Position numbers and translations under genes: made by a program. From the NCBI GenBank assembly GCA_964036045.1, contig OZ038383.1:64175725-64239724 (forward strand): DNA of 64,000 nucleotides. The letters run 5' to 3'. Under the pieces are notes generated by a model. That model had not been told where the DNA came from. It did not search any database and saw nothing but the letters and a program-made list of their open reading frames with translations. This DNA comes from Eutreptiella sp. 'Long Island Sound 2002'. Taxonomy: Eukaryota; Euglenozoa; Euglenophyceae; Eutreptiales; Eutreptiaceae. Below are positions 23,601-36,992 of the stretch, piece by piece. How positions within the stretch are numbered: the stretch's first letter is position 1; each line of letters starts with the position of its first letter.

Positions 23601-26600
23601 TTCGTGTGGTGCCTCGAGTTGGGATTAGGCACTCACAATCCAGGCTTTGTTGTGTGTGCCCTCAAGTTGGGGTTAGGGACTCAGAATCCACGCTTTGTTG
23701 CGTGGAGCCTGCAGTTGGGGATAGGGACGCACAATTCACGCTTTTTTTGTGGGCCCTCGAGTTGGGATTAGGGACTCACAATTAACCCCAATTTTAAGGG
23801 CAACGCAACAAAGCGTGGATTGAGAGGGCCTAACCCCAACTCGAGGGGTTACGCAACAAGGCATGCATTGGGAGTGCCTAACACCAACTGCAGGGGCCAC
23901 GAAACAAAGCATGGATGGAGAGGCCCTAACCCCAACTCAAGGGGCCACGCCACACAGCGTGGATTGTGAGTCCCTAACCCCAACTTGAGGGGCCATGCAA
24001 CAAAGCAAGGATTGTGAGTGCCCAATCCCAAGACGAGGCGCCAACAACAAAGCGTGGATTGTGAGTCCCTCACCACAACTCGAGCGGCCACGCGACAAAG
24101 CGTGGATTCTGAGTCCTTAACCCCAACTTAAGAGGCCACACAACAAAGTGTGGATTCAAAGTGCTTAAGCGTGGACTTTCAATCCACGCTTTGTTGCGCC
24201 GCCCCTTGAGTTGGGGTTACGGACTCGCAATCCACACTTTGTTGCGTGGCCCCTTTAGTTGGCATTAACGACTCACAATCTGCGCGTTGTTGTGTGGCAC
24301 CTGTAGTTGTGTTAGGGACTTTCGATCCACGGTTTGTTGCGTGGCCCCTTGAGTTCGGGTTAGGGACTCACAATCCACGCTTTGTTGCTTGGCCCGTCGA
24401 GTTGGGGTTAGCGACTCACAATCCACGCTTTGTTGTGTGGCCCCTTGAGTTGAGGTTGCGGACCCTCAATCAACGCTTTGTTGTGTTGCACCTGGAGTTG
24501 GGGTTAGGGACTCACAATCCACGCTTTGTTGTGTGGCCCCTTGCGTTGGGGTTAGGGACTCACAATCCACGCTTTGTTGTGTGGCCCCTGGAGTTGCGGT
24601 TAGGGACTTTCAACCCACGCTTTGTTGTGTGGCCCCTTGAGTTGGGGTTAGGAACTCACAACACACCCTTTGATCTTTGGCCCCTTGAGCTGGGGTAACG
24701 GACTCTCAATCCACGCTTTGTTGTGTGGCCCCTTCCGATGGGGTTAGGGAGTTCGGGTTACGGAGTCACAATCCACGCTATGTCGCGTGACCCCTCGACT
24801 TGGGGTTAGGGACTCACAATCCACGCTTTGTTGCGTAACCCCTCAAGTTGGGATTAGGCTCTCACACTCCACGCATTGTTGTGTGGCCCCTCGAGATGGG
24901 TTTAGGGGCTCACAATCTAGGCATTGTTGTGTGGCCCCTGGAGATGGGGTTAGGGACTCTGAATCCACGCTTTTGTGTGTGGCCCCTCGAGTTGGGGTCA
25001 TGGACTCACAATCCACGTTTGTTGCGGGGCCCCTCAACTTCGGTTTAGGGACTCACAATCCACGCTCTTTCGTGTGGTGCCTCGAGTTGGAATTAGGCAC
25101 TCACAATCCACGCTTTGTTGTGTGTGCCTTCAAGTTGGGGTTAGGGACTCAGAATCCACGCTTTGTTGCGTGGAGCCTGCACTTGGGGATAGGGACGCAC
25201 AATTCACGCTTTTTTTGTGGGCCCTCGAGTTGGGATTAGGGACTCACAATTAACCCCAATTTTAAGGGCAACGCAACAAAGCGTGGATTGAGAGGGCCTA
25301 ACCCCAACTCGAGGGATTACGCAACAAGGCATGTATTGGGAGTGCCTAACACCAACTGCAGGGGCCACGAAACAAAGCATGGATGGAGAGGCCCTAACCC
25401 CAACTCAAGGGGCCACGCCACACAGCGTGGATTGTGAGTCCCTAACCCCAACTTGAAGGGCCATGCAACAAAGCAAGGATTGTGAGTGCCCAATCCCAAG
25501 ACGAGGCGCCAACAACAAAGCGTGGATTGTGAGTCCCTCACCACAACTCGAGCGGCCACGCGACAAAGCGTGGATTCTGAGTCCCTAACCCCAACTTAAG
25601 GGGCCACACAACAAGGTGTGGATTCAAAGTGCTTAAGCGTGGACTTTCAATCCACGCTTTGTTGCGCCGCCCCTTGAGTTGGGGTTACGGACTCGCAATC
25701 CACACTTTGTTGCGTCGCCCCTTTAGTTGGGGTTAACGACTCACAATCTGCGCGTTGTTGTGTGGCACATGTAGTTGTGTTAGGGACTTTCGATCCACGG
25801 TTTGTTGCGTGGCCCCTTGAGTTCGGGTTAGGGACTCACAATCCACGCTTTGTTGCTTGGCCCGTCGAGTTGGGGTTAGCGACTCACAATCCACGCTTTG
25901 TTGTGTGGCCCCTTGAGTTGAGGTTGCGGACCCTCAATCAATGCTTTGTTGTGTTGCACCTGGAGTTGGGGTTAGGGACTCACAATCCACGCTTTGTTGT
26001 GTGGCCCCTTGCGTTGGGGTTAGGGACTCACAATCCACGCTATGTCGCGTGACCCCTCGACTTGGGGTTAGGGACTCACAATCCACGCTTTGTTGCGTAA
26101 CCCCTCAGGTTGGGATTAGGCTCTCACACTCCACGCATTGTTGTGTGGCCCTTGGGGTTGCAGTTAGGGACTCACAATCAACGATTTGTTGCGTGGCCCC
26201 TCGAGTTGGGTTTAGGGGCTCACAATCCAGGCATTGTTGTGTGGCCCCTGGAGATGGGGTTAGGGACTCTGAATCCACGCTTTTGTGTGTGGCCCCTCGA
26301 GTTGGGGTCATGGACTCACAATCCACGTTTGTTGCGGGGCCCCTCAACTTCGGTTTAGGGACTCACAATCCACGCTCTTTCGTGTGGTGCCTCGAGTTGG
26401 GATTAGGGACTCACAATCCACGCTTTGTTGTGTGTGCCTTCAAGTTGGGGTTAGGGACTCAGAATCCACGCTTTGTTGCGTGGAGCCTGCACTTGGGGAT
26501 AGGGACGCACAATTCACGCTTTTTTTGTGGGCCCTCGAGTTGGGATTAGGGACTCACAATTAACCCCAATTTTAAGGGCAACGCAACAAAGCGTGGATTG

Positions 26601-29600
26601 AGAGGGCCTAACCCCAACTCGAGGGGTTACGCAACAAGGCATGTATTGGGAGTGCCTAACACCAACTGCAGGGGCCACGAAACAAAGCATGGATGGAGAG
26701 GCCCTAACCCCAACTCAAGGGGCCACGCCACACAGCGTGGATTGTGAGTCCCTAACCCCAACTTGAAGGGCCATGCAACAAAGCAAGGATTGTGAGTGCC
26801 CAATCCCAAGACGAGGCGCCAACAACAAAGCGTGGATTGTGAGTCCCTCACCACAACTCGAGCGGCCACGCGACAAAGCGTGGATTCTGAGTCCCTAACC
26901 CCAACTTAAGGGGCCACACAACAAGGTGTGGATTCAAAGTGCTTAAGCGTGGACTTTCAATCCACGCTTTGTTGCGCCGCCCCTTGAGTTGGGGTTACGG
27001 ACTCGCAATCCACACTTTGTTGCGTGGCCCCTTTAGTTGGGGTTAACGACTCACAATCTGCGCGTTGTTGTGTGGCACATGTAGTTGTGTTAGGGACTTT
27101 CGATCCACGGTTTGTTGCGTGGCCCCTTGAGTTCGGGTTAGGGACTCACAATCCACGCTTTGTTGCTTGGCCCGTCGAGTTGGGATTAGCGACTCACAAT
27201 TCACGCTTTGTTGTGTGGCCCCTTGAGTTGAGGTTGCGGACCCTCAATCAACGCTTTCTTGTGTTGCACCTGGAGTAGGGGTTAGGGACTCACAATCCAC
27301 GCTTTGTTGTGTGGCCCCTTGCGTTGGGGCTAGGGACTCACAATCCACGCTTTGTTGTGTGGCCCCTGGAGTTGCGGTTAGGGACTTTCAACCCACGCTT
27401 TGTTGTGTGGCCCCTTGAGTTGGGGTCAGGGACTCACAACACACCCTTTGATCTTTGGCCCCTTGAGCTGGGGTAACGGACTCTCAATCCCCGCTTTGTT
27501 GTGTGGCCCCTTCCGATGGGGTTAGGGGATTGGGGTTAGGGAGTCACAATCCACGCTATGTCGCGTGACCCCTCGAGTTGGGGTTAGGGACTCACAATCC
27601 ACGCTTTGTTGCGTGACCCCTCAAGTTGGGATTAGGCTCTCACACTCCACGAATTGTTGTGTGGCCCTTGGGGTTGCAGTTAGGGACTCACAATCAACGA
27701 TTTGTTGCGTGGCCCCTCGAGTTGGGTTTAGGGACTCACAATCCACGCTCTTCCGTGTGGTGCCTCGAGTTGGGATTAGGCACTCACAATCCACGCTTTG
27801 TTGTGTGTGCCTTCAAGTTGGGGTTAGGGACTCAGAATCCACGCTTTGTTGCGTGGAGCCTGCAATTGGGGATAGGGACGCACAATTCACGGTTTTTTGG
27901 TGGGCCCTCGAGTTGGGATTAGGGACTCACAATTAACCCCAATTTTAAGGGCAACGCAACAAAGCGTGGATTGAGAGGGCCTAACCCCAACTCGAGGGGT
28001 TACGCAACAAGGCATGTATTGGGAGTGCCTAACACGAACTGCAGGGGCCACGAAACAAAGCATGGATGGAGAGGCCCTAACCCCAACTCAAGGGGCCACG
28101 CCACACAGCGTGGATTGTGGGTCCCTAACCCGAAATTGAAGGGCCATGCAACAAAGCAAGGATTGTGAGTGCCCAAACCCAAGTCGAGGCGCCAACAACA
28201 AAGCGTGGATTGTGAGTCCCTCACCACAACTCGAGCGGCCACGCGACAAAGCGTGGATTGTGAGTCCCTAACCCCAACTTAAGAGGCCACACAACAAAGT
28301 GTGGATTCAAAGTGCTTAAGCGTGGACTTTCAATCCACGCTTTGTTGCGCCGCCCCTTGAGTTGGGGTTACGGACTCGCAATCCACACTTTGTTGCGTGG
28401 CCCCTTTAGTTGGGGTTAACGACTCACAATCTGCGCGTTGTTGTGTGGCACATGTAGTTGTGTTAGGGACTTTCGATCCACGGTTTGTTGCGTGGCCCCT
28501 TGAGTTCGGGTTAGGGACTCACAATCCACGCTTTGTTGCTTGGCCCGTCGAGTCGGGGTTAGCGACTCACAATCCACGCTTTGTTGTGTGGCCCCTTGAG
28601 TTGAGCTTGCGGACCCTCAATCAACGCTTTGTTGTGTTGCACCTGGAGTTGGGGTTAGGGACTCACAATCCACGCTTTGTTGTGTGGCCCCTTGCGTTGG
28701 GGTTGGGGACTCACAATCCACGCTTTGTTGTGTGGCCCCTGGAGTTGCGGTTAGGGACTTTCAACCCACGCTTTTTTGTGTGGCCCCTTGAGTTGGGGTT
28801 AGGGACTCACAACACACCCTTTGATCTTTGGCCCCTTGAGCTGGGGTAACGGACTCTCAATCCACGCTTTGTTGTGTGGCCCCTTCCGATGGGGTTAGGG
28901 AGTTGGGGTTAGGGAGTCACAATCCACGCTATGTCGCGTGACCCCTCGAGTTGGGGTTAGGGACTCACACTCCACGCATTGTTGTGTGGCCCTTGGGGTT
29001 GCAGTTAGGGACTCACAATCAACGATTTGTTGCGTGGCCCTTCGAGTTGGGTTTAGGGGCTCACAATCCAGGCATTGTTGTGTGGCCCCTGGAGATGGGG
29101 TTAGGGACTCTCAATCCACGCTTTTGTGTGTGACCCCTCGAGTTGGGGTCATGGACTCACAATCCACGTTTGTTGTGTGGCCCCTCAACTTCGGTTTAGG
29201 GACTCACAATCCACGCTCTTTCGTGTGGTGCCTCGAGTTGGGATTAGGCACTCACAATCCACGCTTTGTTGTGTGTGCCTTCAAGTTGGGGTTAGGGACT
29301 CAGAATCCACGCTTTGTTGCGTGGAGCCTGCGGTTGGGGATAGGGACGCACAATTCACGCTTTTTTTGTGGGCCCTCGAGTTGGGATTAGGGACTCACAA
29401 TTAACCCCAATTTTAAGGGCAACGCAACAAAGCGTGGATTGAGAGGGCCTAACCCCAACTCCAGGGGTCCCGCAACAAAGCATGTATTGTGATTGCCTAA
29501 CACCAACTGCAGGGGCCACGAAACAAAGCATGGATGGAGAGGCCCTAACCCCAACTCAAGGGGCCACGCCACACAGCGTGGATTGTGAGTCCCTAACCCC

Positions 29601-31374
29601 AACTTGAAGGGCCATGCAACAAAGCAAGGATTGTGAGTGCCCAATCCCAAGACGAGGCGCCGACAACAAAGCGTGGATTGTGAGTCCCTCACCACAATTC
29701 GAGCGGCCACGCGACAAAGCGTGGATTCTGAGTCACTAACCCCGACTTAAGGGGCCACGCAACAAAGTGTGGATTCAAAGTGCTTAAGCGTGGACTTTCA
29801 ATCCACGTTGCGTTGCGCCGCCCCTTGAGTTGGGGTTACGGACTCGCAATCCACGGTTTGTTGCGTGGCCCCTTTAGTTGGGGTCAAGGACTCACAATCT
29901 GCGCGTTGTTGTGTGGCACCTGTAGTTGTGTTAGGGAGTTTCAATCCACGGTTTGTTGCGTGGCCCCTTGAGTTCGGGTTAGGGACTCACCATCCACGCT
30001 TTGTTGCTTGGCCCGTCGAGTTGGGGTTAGCGACTCACAATCCACGCTTTGTTGTGTGGCCCCTTGAGTTGAGGTTACGGACCCTCAATCAACGCTTTGT
30101 TGTGTTGCACCTGGAGTTGGGGTTAGGGACTCACAATCCACGCTTTGTAGTGTGGCCCCATGCGTTGGGGTTAGGGACTCACAATCCACGCTTTGTTGTG
30201 TGGCCCCTCGAGTTGGGGTTAGGGACTTTCAATCCACGCTTTGTTGCGTGGCCCCTTGAGTTGGAGTTAGGGACTCACAATCCACGCTTTGTTGTGTGGC
30301 CCCTGGAGGTGGCTTTAGGGACTTTCAATCCACGCTTTTTTGCGTGGCCCCTTGAGTTGGGGTTAGGAACCCACAATGCACGCTTTGTTGTGTGGCCCCT
30401 TGAGTTGGGGTTAGGGACTCACAATCCACAGTTTGTTGTATGGCCTGTTCACGTGGGGTTAGGGACTCACAATCCACGGTTTGTTGCGTGGCCCCTCGAC
30501 TTGGGCTTAGGGACTTTGAATCCACGCTTTGTTGCCTGGGCCCTCGAGTTGGGTTTAGGGACTCACAATCCACACTTTGTTTCGTGGCCCTTGGAGCGCG
30601 GATGAGGGACTCACGATCCACGCTTTGTTGTGTGGCCCCTCGAGTTGGGGTTAGGGACTCACATTCGACGTTATGTTGTGTGGCCCCTCGAGTTGGGGGT
30701 AGGGACTCACCATCCACGCTTTGTTGCGTGGCCCCTCGAATTGGGTTTAAGCACTTTGAATCCAAACTTTGTGGTGTGGCCCCTTAAGTTGGGCTAGGGA
30801 CTCTCAATCCAAGCTTTGTTGCGTGGCCCTCGAATTGCGGTTAGGGACCAACACTTTTTTGCCTGCCTCCTCCAGTCGGGGTTATGGACTCACAATCCAC
30901 GCTTTAATGCATGGCCTCGGAGTTGGGGTTAGGGACTCACAATCCGCGCTTTTTTCCGTGGGCCCTTGAGTTGGGTATAGGGACTCTGAATCCAAGTTTT
31001 GTTGCGCGGTGCCTGGAGTTTGGTTAGGGACTCTCCATCCGGGCTTTGTTGCGTGGCCCCTTGGGTCGTGGTTAGGTGCTCACAATCCACGCTACGTTGT
31101 GTGGCCCTCGATTTGCGGTTCGGTTCTCCCAATCCATGCTTTTTTGCGTGGCCCCTCGAGTTGGGGTTGGGGACTCACAGTCCACCGTTTGTTGCGCGGC
31201 CCTTGCAGTTGGGGTTAGGGGCTCTCAATCCACGCTTTGTTGCGTGGCGGCTCTAGTTGGTGTTAGGGACTGACAATCCACACTTCGTTGCTTGGCCCCT
31301 TAAGTTGGGGTTAGAGACTCTCAATGCAAGCTTCGTTGCATGGCGCCTCGAGTTGGGGTTATGGACTCACAATC
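17632..31374. repeat. Roughly 1.5-kb higher-order satellite unit with internal inversion, nine copies
   Basis: Every unit has about 390 bp in orientation A, opened by TTAACCCCAATTTTAAGGGC and closed by GCTTAAGCGTGGACTTTC, followed by about 1.1 kb in orientation B. The opening junction occurs at about 17632, 19236, 20752, 22268, 23784, 25252, 26562, 27935 and 29401. Spacings are 1604, 1516, 1516, 1516, 1468, 1310, 1373 and 1466 bp. The three 1516-bp units are nearly identical, and the others differ by loss or gain of whole monomers. After about 30.2 kb the array becomes irregular and stops at 31374. Confidence 0.93.
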
Positions 31375-31926
31375 CTTTGGCGTCACAACTTGCCCGCCCC
31401 CTAGGACCCCGTATATACACAATGTGAGAATATTATACATGTCTAATTTCAGTATGCTATTTGACATATGTGGCGAATGTTGTTACGAGCGCTGTGTGAC
31501 ACCCATTGCAATAGGTGTTGATGTGTTAGCCTTATGTATCCACTTCTTCTGGTGTGTTGTATTTGACGCTTTCTGAAGGTGGCCGAAATTGAGGCCAGCT
31601 GTTGGGTAACATTGCAAACAACTGTGTGTATATGCCGCTTTTGACCCTTTTGGCCGAATTTGAGCCAGCTTTTTGGTTTCTCGGTGAATAGGTATAGGAA
31701 TTTCATTTTTCTTCGCGCTGGCCGAAATTTCGGACAGGTTTTTGGTCTATTCACTATTCAAGCACTCATATTCCGGTTTTTTGTCGGTCTAGCCGAAATT
31801 TCGGCTAGGTTTTCCCATTTTTGCACATATAAGCAATTGTTTCCCCTTCGAACACACCTAGCCGAAATGTTTCCCAGCTTGCAATGATCATTGTTCATGA
31901 GTATTACACCTTAGACTCCTACATAG

Positions 31927-32281
31927 CTGCTTTCTTGTCACATCATTAATGTCGTTTGCTATTATTATAAATGTCATACATGCTGCCGTTACTGGTGCTT
32001 TTGCAACTACAGCCAAAGGACTGTTGCGAAATGCATCACGTGGTGGGCATCTACCAAAGCTTTTGCAATTCTGCCTCATGTTGCGGAAGAATCGCATCAG
32101 CCGGCATTCTATGGCATAGTTGAAGGCTGCCGCCACCGACAAGAAGCCCCCACGATGGTACTTGACTTTTTTGTCACATTTCCATGCCCTATATCGCCTT
32201 CTGTGTCGTATGGCCCTCCCATACTCTAGCCGTGGGTCTAGTTACAATTGGGGTATCATGTCCTGCTGCCAACGCCGCAAG
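31927..32281 (+). CDS. Exon encoding a Cys/His-rich domain, two internal UAG
   Basis: After a putative acceptor CTCCTACATAG the frame runs 118 codons to a putative donor after CCGCAAG (GTAGGA at 32282). It has no TGA and two TAG (32227-32229 and 32239-32241). The first third is very rich in Cys, His and aromatics (SCHIINVVCYYYKCHTCC, then YWCFCNYS, KCITWW), consistent with a zinc-binding module. Then comes a regular segment (AFAILPHVAEESHQPAFYG), and the UAG pair falls in ILxPWVxLQLGYHVLLPTP. An opposite-strand frame at 32256-32636 overlaps it and ends in TGA. I prefer the plus strand because the splice-like borders and later exons agree. Confidence 0.5.
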
Positions 32282-35027
32282 GTAGGAGTCGTTGGTCATT
32301 GTAACACAAAGCAGGAGTCCATTCACCATCGTGCTGGACTAGCAGCACACAACTTGTGAAACACCATGCACCGTAGGCAGGTTTGTATATGGTCGGATAA
32401 TTTGAGGCGTTACAGGTCGGGAGCTGATCCGCCCGTGACTTAACCCTAAAGTGTACAGCTGTTGCTGTTTTGCACACTACTGCCCTGCTTGCATACCCAG
32501 GTTTGCAGGAGCTGTTAGAAATTGAGGCCTGGGTACCAAAAGGTGCAGATGACATCTTTTGCTCACATATAAGATTGTACTTGATCGTACTGATATTGCC
32601 AACCAAGGTATTCACAGAATTTTGGTTCGTGCTCATTTAGATATTGCCAAAAAAAAGTTCGTTCTCTCAGCTGGTGACCCTTTTTCCTGACTTAGCGCCG
32701 CTCCGGCACACACAAAGAGCTTTTGCAACAAGTGGTTGATCTCTCATGTGTGGAACACCGCACCAGGCACTATGTTGCGCTGCTCGTGAACATGAAAAGA
32801 CACTACTTAAGCTGTGTTATGGTGCCGCTTATGTTCCGTGGAATGTACCGCAACTACTGTTGGGTTTTCCTTTGGTTTACGGTGTGCGGCATAGCTATAA
32901 GTACGACGTTGAATTGATGTATAGGGCCTTCCTACCGTTCATTAAGTTTTTGAAGCACGGTAATAGCCTTCAGGTTGGGTCTATCCTCCCTCGCAAGGTC
33001 AAGGTCATCCATTTGGAGAAGACCTTGCTTGGACTCATGCAGACCACATCGTCCAATAGAGGCAGAGTAGATGACCGTGGAACCGCCATGCTCAGTAGCT
33101 AGCGGGACGTGACACCGATTCAGCCCAAGGGTCAATGTATATTATTAGCCCTTTGTTGTAGATATACCGTCCAGCTGCTCTCAACATTGGGACTTTGGTG
33201 CGCGAGTGCAAGTGCGAGGGCCGTGGGCCAGGTTCCGGGTTTGTTGCTACGCAGGCACTTGAGATGTCCCTACTGCTCATGCTCAACATCCTAAAGCCCG
33301 AAGCAGTTAGCCATGGAGTATGTGAAAACCATTGTTGTTGCTCTTCTGTTTTGGAGTTGGTGGCATTCTTCCTCCCTAGGGTGTATCCACTTCGAGGAGC
33401 TGGGCGAGGCACTTCTCAGTGGGCTCTCGGCTCACTGTCGCCGCAACAGTGCCTGTACCAGTGTCCAATAGTCGTCTTATTTGTTTCTGACACTTCCCCC
33501 TCTCCAACCACGGGGGAAAGTTTTGCGTGGTGTGCTGACTGAGAGATTTGTGGTAATGTTCTCTGCCAATCTGAAACAACTCATCTTGACAACCCATACA
33601 CAGAGCATGCCCATATGTGATCCCGTTCCTGACTATAAAGTTCGGGGCAAAAGACTGAATGCAGTTGATGATCTGTCTTTCCCTCGTACCATGTCTAGGA
33701 CACGAATCACCACAGACCGGTTGGAAGTGGTTATGTTGCATGCAATGCAAAATGCGGTTTCGCGTACCAGGGTTCCTGAGGCTGTTGAGGATTTTTTACA
33801 AACAAATGAACCCGCTCGCACTACTGCTCAGCAAGGGGCATTGCGTACTGCACATGCTTCAATCCGCGCTGCCAACAATGCACCGCTTGCTGCTCCCGGT
33901 GGGATTGCCTTGCCCCGGAAGCCACCCCCCGAGCCCCGAGCCAGACCCCCCCCAGTACCCCCCCCCAGCAAAACCTCGGGTAGTGCAGGCCCCTGCCCGT
34001 GATGATTCCTCCAGAGCCATTGATTCTTGTGATAGTGACCGGGAGATGGATTGTGATGCAAACAGCGTTGCCTGCTTTCAAGCCTTAGATGAGGCGAATC
34101 ACATCGGTGTCCATACCTAGGACTTGGACTGATTTCTGTGTGTAGCCGTGTTTGTCACTGTGGTATGGGTTCTGCCACACAGTGCCACTGATTTTGGTGT
34201 CTCTATTCTCTGTTTTGCGTTTTTCTGGCCGAAATTTTGGCCACAGTTGTTGTTTGGCCATATGTGTACCCCCGGAATACAAATGACATACGGTTCTGTC
34301 CGAAATTTCGGTCAGCTTATCGGAGTTTTATTTTTGCACAGTGGTTCAACATGCAAAGCAGTGCCGGCCGAAATTTCTTTCAGGTTATTGGATTTTCCCG
34401 CCAGGCAGTCCATTTTGGTCCTTTTTTGGTTGAACTTTGCTTGTTATTTGTTATTTGATAACGGTTACCTTCATGAAATGTCGTCATGTAGCATTTTATC
34501 TCATGAATGAGCCTGGAGTGGTATCAAAGGACGTGGTTGTTTTGCCAGATGGTGAGCGTGCAGCAGAAGCTGTGCAATCACAAGTGCAATCCCTAAGGCT
34601 GCAAAGAAAAATTCAGCATACTCAATCAGTTATCCGACTGGGTTACGTCAACGACGAAAATAAAGGTTCGCTGCGACCAGATTATTTTTGACCACGACCG
34701 AACGCCGCTACGACGATCTGAAGGCAGCCCCGCCTGTGGATTACATCCAAGATCACGTTTTTTTATAAAGTCACTTGTGTGTGCTGTTGCATTCTTGTCG
34801 ATAGTACCGTTTTGATGTGTGAATTTTCGACATTGTTGTTTCTGATATTACAGTTGTGCAACCACTCGCTAGCTTCTGCTGGGGGGTCAGCATGTTTACA
34901 GTGCTGCCTAAAAACACAAGACGCAATTGGAGATGACAAATATGGAGACTCCAAATTGGACCGAGGTATGTGGTGGTGATGAAGTCAAATAGGATTTCCC
35001 CTTGCGGGTTAGGCGCCGCCTGACGCA
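32282..35027 (+). other. Probable further exons of the inserted element, not resolved
   Basis: Coding-like stretches on the plus strand include 32515-32570 (ELLEIEAWVPKGADD), 32746-33102 (YGAAYVPWNVPQLLLG, YKYDVELMYRAFLPFI), and 33110-33300, where GRDTDSAQGSMYIISPLL is followed by TAG and then PAALNIGTLVRECKCEGRG. Frames change between them, as introns would cause. A Pro-rich segment lies at 33900-34000. Exon borders are not certain enough to give individually. Confidence 0.35.
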
Positions 35028-36992
35028 TTGCATCAAATTCGGACCACTGCTGGCTCACCATCCACCACAGCGGAGCGAATGTCCCTATATCTGGATAAGC
35101 TTGAAGATGAAGATGCCAATGAGTACACCCTTGTGCATCACATTCTTGTTATGCTTGAAGAGTGTGATGTTACTGCCGAGGAAGGCATTGTGGTGTTTTT
35201 CGTTGTGTAATTTAGTAATTTTGATCGACTTGGCCGAAATTTCGGCCAGCTTCTGTGTTACACACGTTCTCCTGTGCAGACTGTTGTTGCCTAACGGTTG
35301 GGTGGTGTTGGGCTTTCGATGAAATTTGTTAGTACTACTGCAGTAGACGGCATGGCGGCCATGGAGAAGCGTGGGTCACCCCCCGCACACGGCACGTTCA
35401 AGGAAGCGGAAGGCATCATGCCTGACCGACTTCGAGAACTCGCAGATTACACGGATCGGACAAAAAGTAGGCTACCTGGTCTCAAAAAAATTATAAGAGA
35501 TGTGAAAAAGGCCCCGATGTGGTCCTAGCACATACTTCGTCCCGAGGCGGCAACAAAGGTATGTTTTTGTCAAACAAGGAATTGTATTCAAATAAATCGA
35601 CCAACCTGGCCGAAGTTTCGGCAAGTCTGTGTGCGGTTGAATTAATTCATAATTGGATCCCACTCTGTGATACCACCTGGCTCCCGCAACACTTGGTACT
35701 ATCGTGATGGCCAAAAGGCAGTGCGCTATTGCATCACACCTGAAGGTAGCCTCTAGCAGATGGACCTGGACCGAAAAAAACCCCTGGCCACCGTGGTCAG
35801 CACGCAAATGTGAGGGGTTGCGGCGATGGTTGCAGAGGCCTGTTGCTAAGCCTATTTGTGAAAAATCGGATACTGGTCTGGTTAGTATCCAGTGTGCTAG
35901 GGAGTCCCTCGTTGAAACAAGCACAGGCAAACTCATTGCAGAATCAGGAAGTGTGGAAGTGATGGCAATGAGTTGTGGAGTCCCTGTTCCCATTATCATT
36001 AGTTCACTGCCCTTTGCTCCTCGCGTCGTTGAGGTGCCCCGTCTCTATACAACTGGTTTGCATAACCCGGTTGCGTAGGGTCTTCTGTCCGGTTTGCCTG
36101 TGTTCATTGCGGGTGAGTATGCTGATGTGAAAGCCACTGTTGCTGCTTTGAAGGCCACTGTGGCTGAGGATATGTATCAGTGTCAAAGTGTGACGTTTCA
36201 ATTTACAATTTGTCATCCAAGACCCCGTTGTATACTTCCAGTTCCCATCTGGTTTCCATTTGCTCTGCTACCGCCTTTGATACGAGGATGCCTCGTTCCG
36301 TGGCTTATACTGAAGGGCCCATGTCCTCTGTGCTGCGTGTTGAGATATTTTCGTACCCTTTGAGCCTAGTTCTGGTCCCAAAACTGGCAGGCAATTGGTT
36401 TCTGCCGGGGACTTTGTTTGTGCATTTTGCAAGCATGATGTCTACCAGGTTTTCCAAGGACTGTAATGCTGTGTGTGCCCTTTTGGGTGAGGAAACTGAT
36501 GTGCTTGATGAGTTTGTTCAGTCCATCAGAGCGGCTATCACCAACGCCGACACCTATCCCCCCAAGTTATGGGAGGATGTGTACCATGACTTTGGGGCAA
36601 GTTTTCCTCTGGATTGTTCTGGGGTTAGGTATGTAGATCAGGATTGTGAGGAGCAAGACGGGGAGGCAAAGTCACAGCCAGAGGCACAAATCCCAAAGAA
36701 GAAACCCAAAACTTCCCCTACCCCCTCACCTAGTGGCACGCAGTGCGCTCAAGCCACCCCCGCTTCCTCCTCAGGCGCTGTGGGCCCTGCTAGCAAAGGT
36801 ACGAGTACTTTTGTGAATCATTTTTCACCATCCCAGGGTGGAAACAGACAGTCACAGAACTCTGCCATTGCCAAGCCTGCTGCTGCACCCAATGCCAAGC
36901 CTCCTGCTAACACAGGTGCTAAGAAGCCCCGCACATCTGGTCTACGCAAGCGCTAATGCCGGTCCTAATGCTTATATTGCCTGTCAGAATGA
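35028..36992 (+). CDS. Multi-exon gene of the 6.35-kb element, four or more internal UAR
   Basis: Exon 35028-35192 (MSLYLDKLEDEDANEYTLV...) ends at donor GTGTTT. Exon 35280-35558 starts after CTCCTGTGCAG and ends at donor GTATGT; it carries TAA (35292) and TAG (35526, context KKAPMWS-stop-HILRPEAATK). A later exon around 35640-35800 has TAG at 35754. The next ends at 36112 with TAG at 36076. A 68-bp intron, GTGAGT...ATCAG (36113-36180), then joins the frames exactly into 36181-36992. The last exon encodes a globular segment followed by a Glu/Asp patch and a long Ser/Pro/Lys-rich basic tail ending near KKPRTSGLRKR. After two TAA (36954 and 36966) the frame reaches TGA at 36990-36992. No family recognised. 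A nuclear, DNA-binding role for the basic tail is only a guess. Confidence 0.5.
36113..36180 (+). other. 68-bp GT-AG intron
   Basis: GTGAGT at 36113 and ATCAG ending at 36180. Removing it moves the reading frame from phase 1 to phase 0 and fuses FIA with VSKCDVSIYN without a stop. This is the cleanest intron in the window. Confidence 0.6.

Noticed and set aside
5370-31374. Dozens of open frames of 60-250 codons with 16-residue repeats such as LGLGTHNPRFVAWPLE or GATQQSVDCESLTPTQ
   Set aside because: They follow from a 48-bp monomer lacking stops in several frames on both strands. They start and end wherever a monomer variant has a stop, and no single frame is favoured.
32256-32636. 126-codon minus-strand gene ending in TGA
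   Set aside because: It overlaps the Cys-rich plus-strand exon at 31927-32281 and lies opposite to the rest of the element's gene. Composition alone does not decide, but gene direction favours the plus strand.
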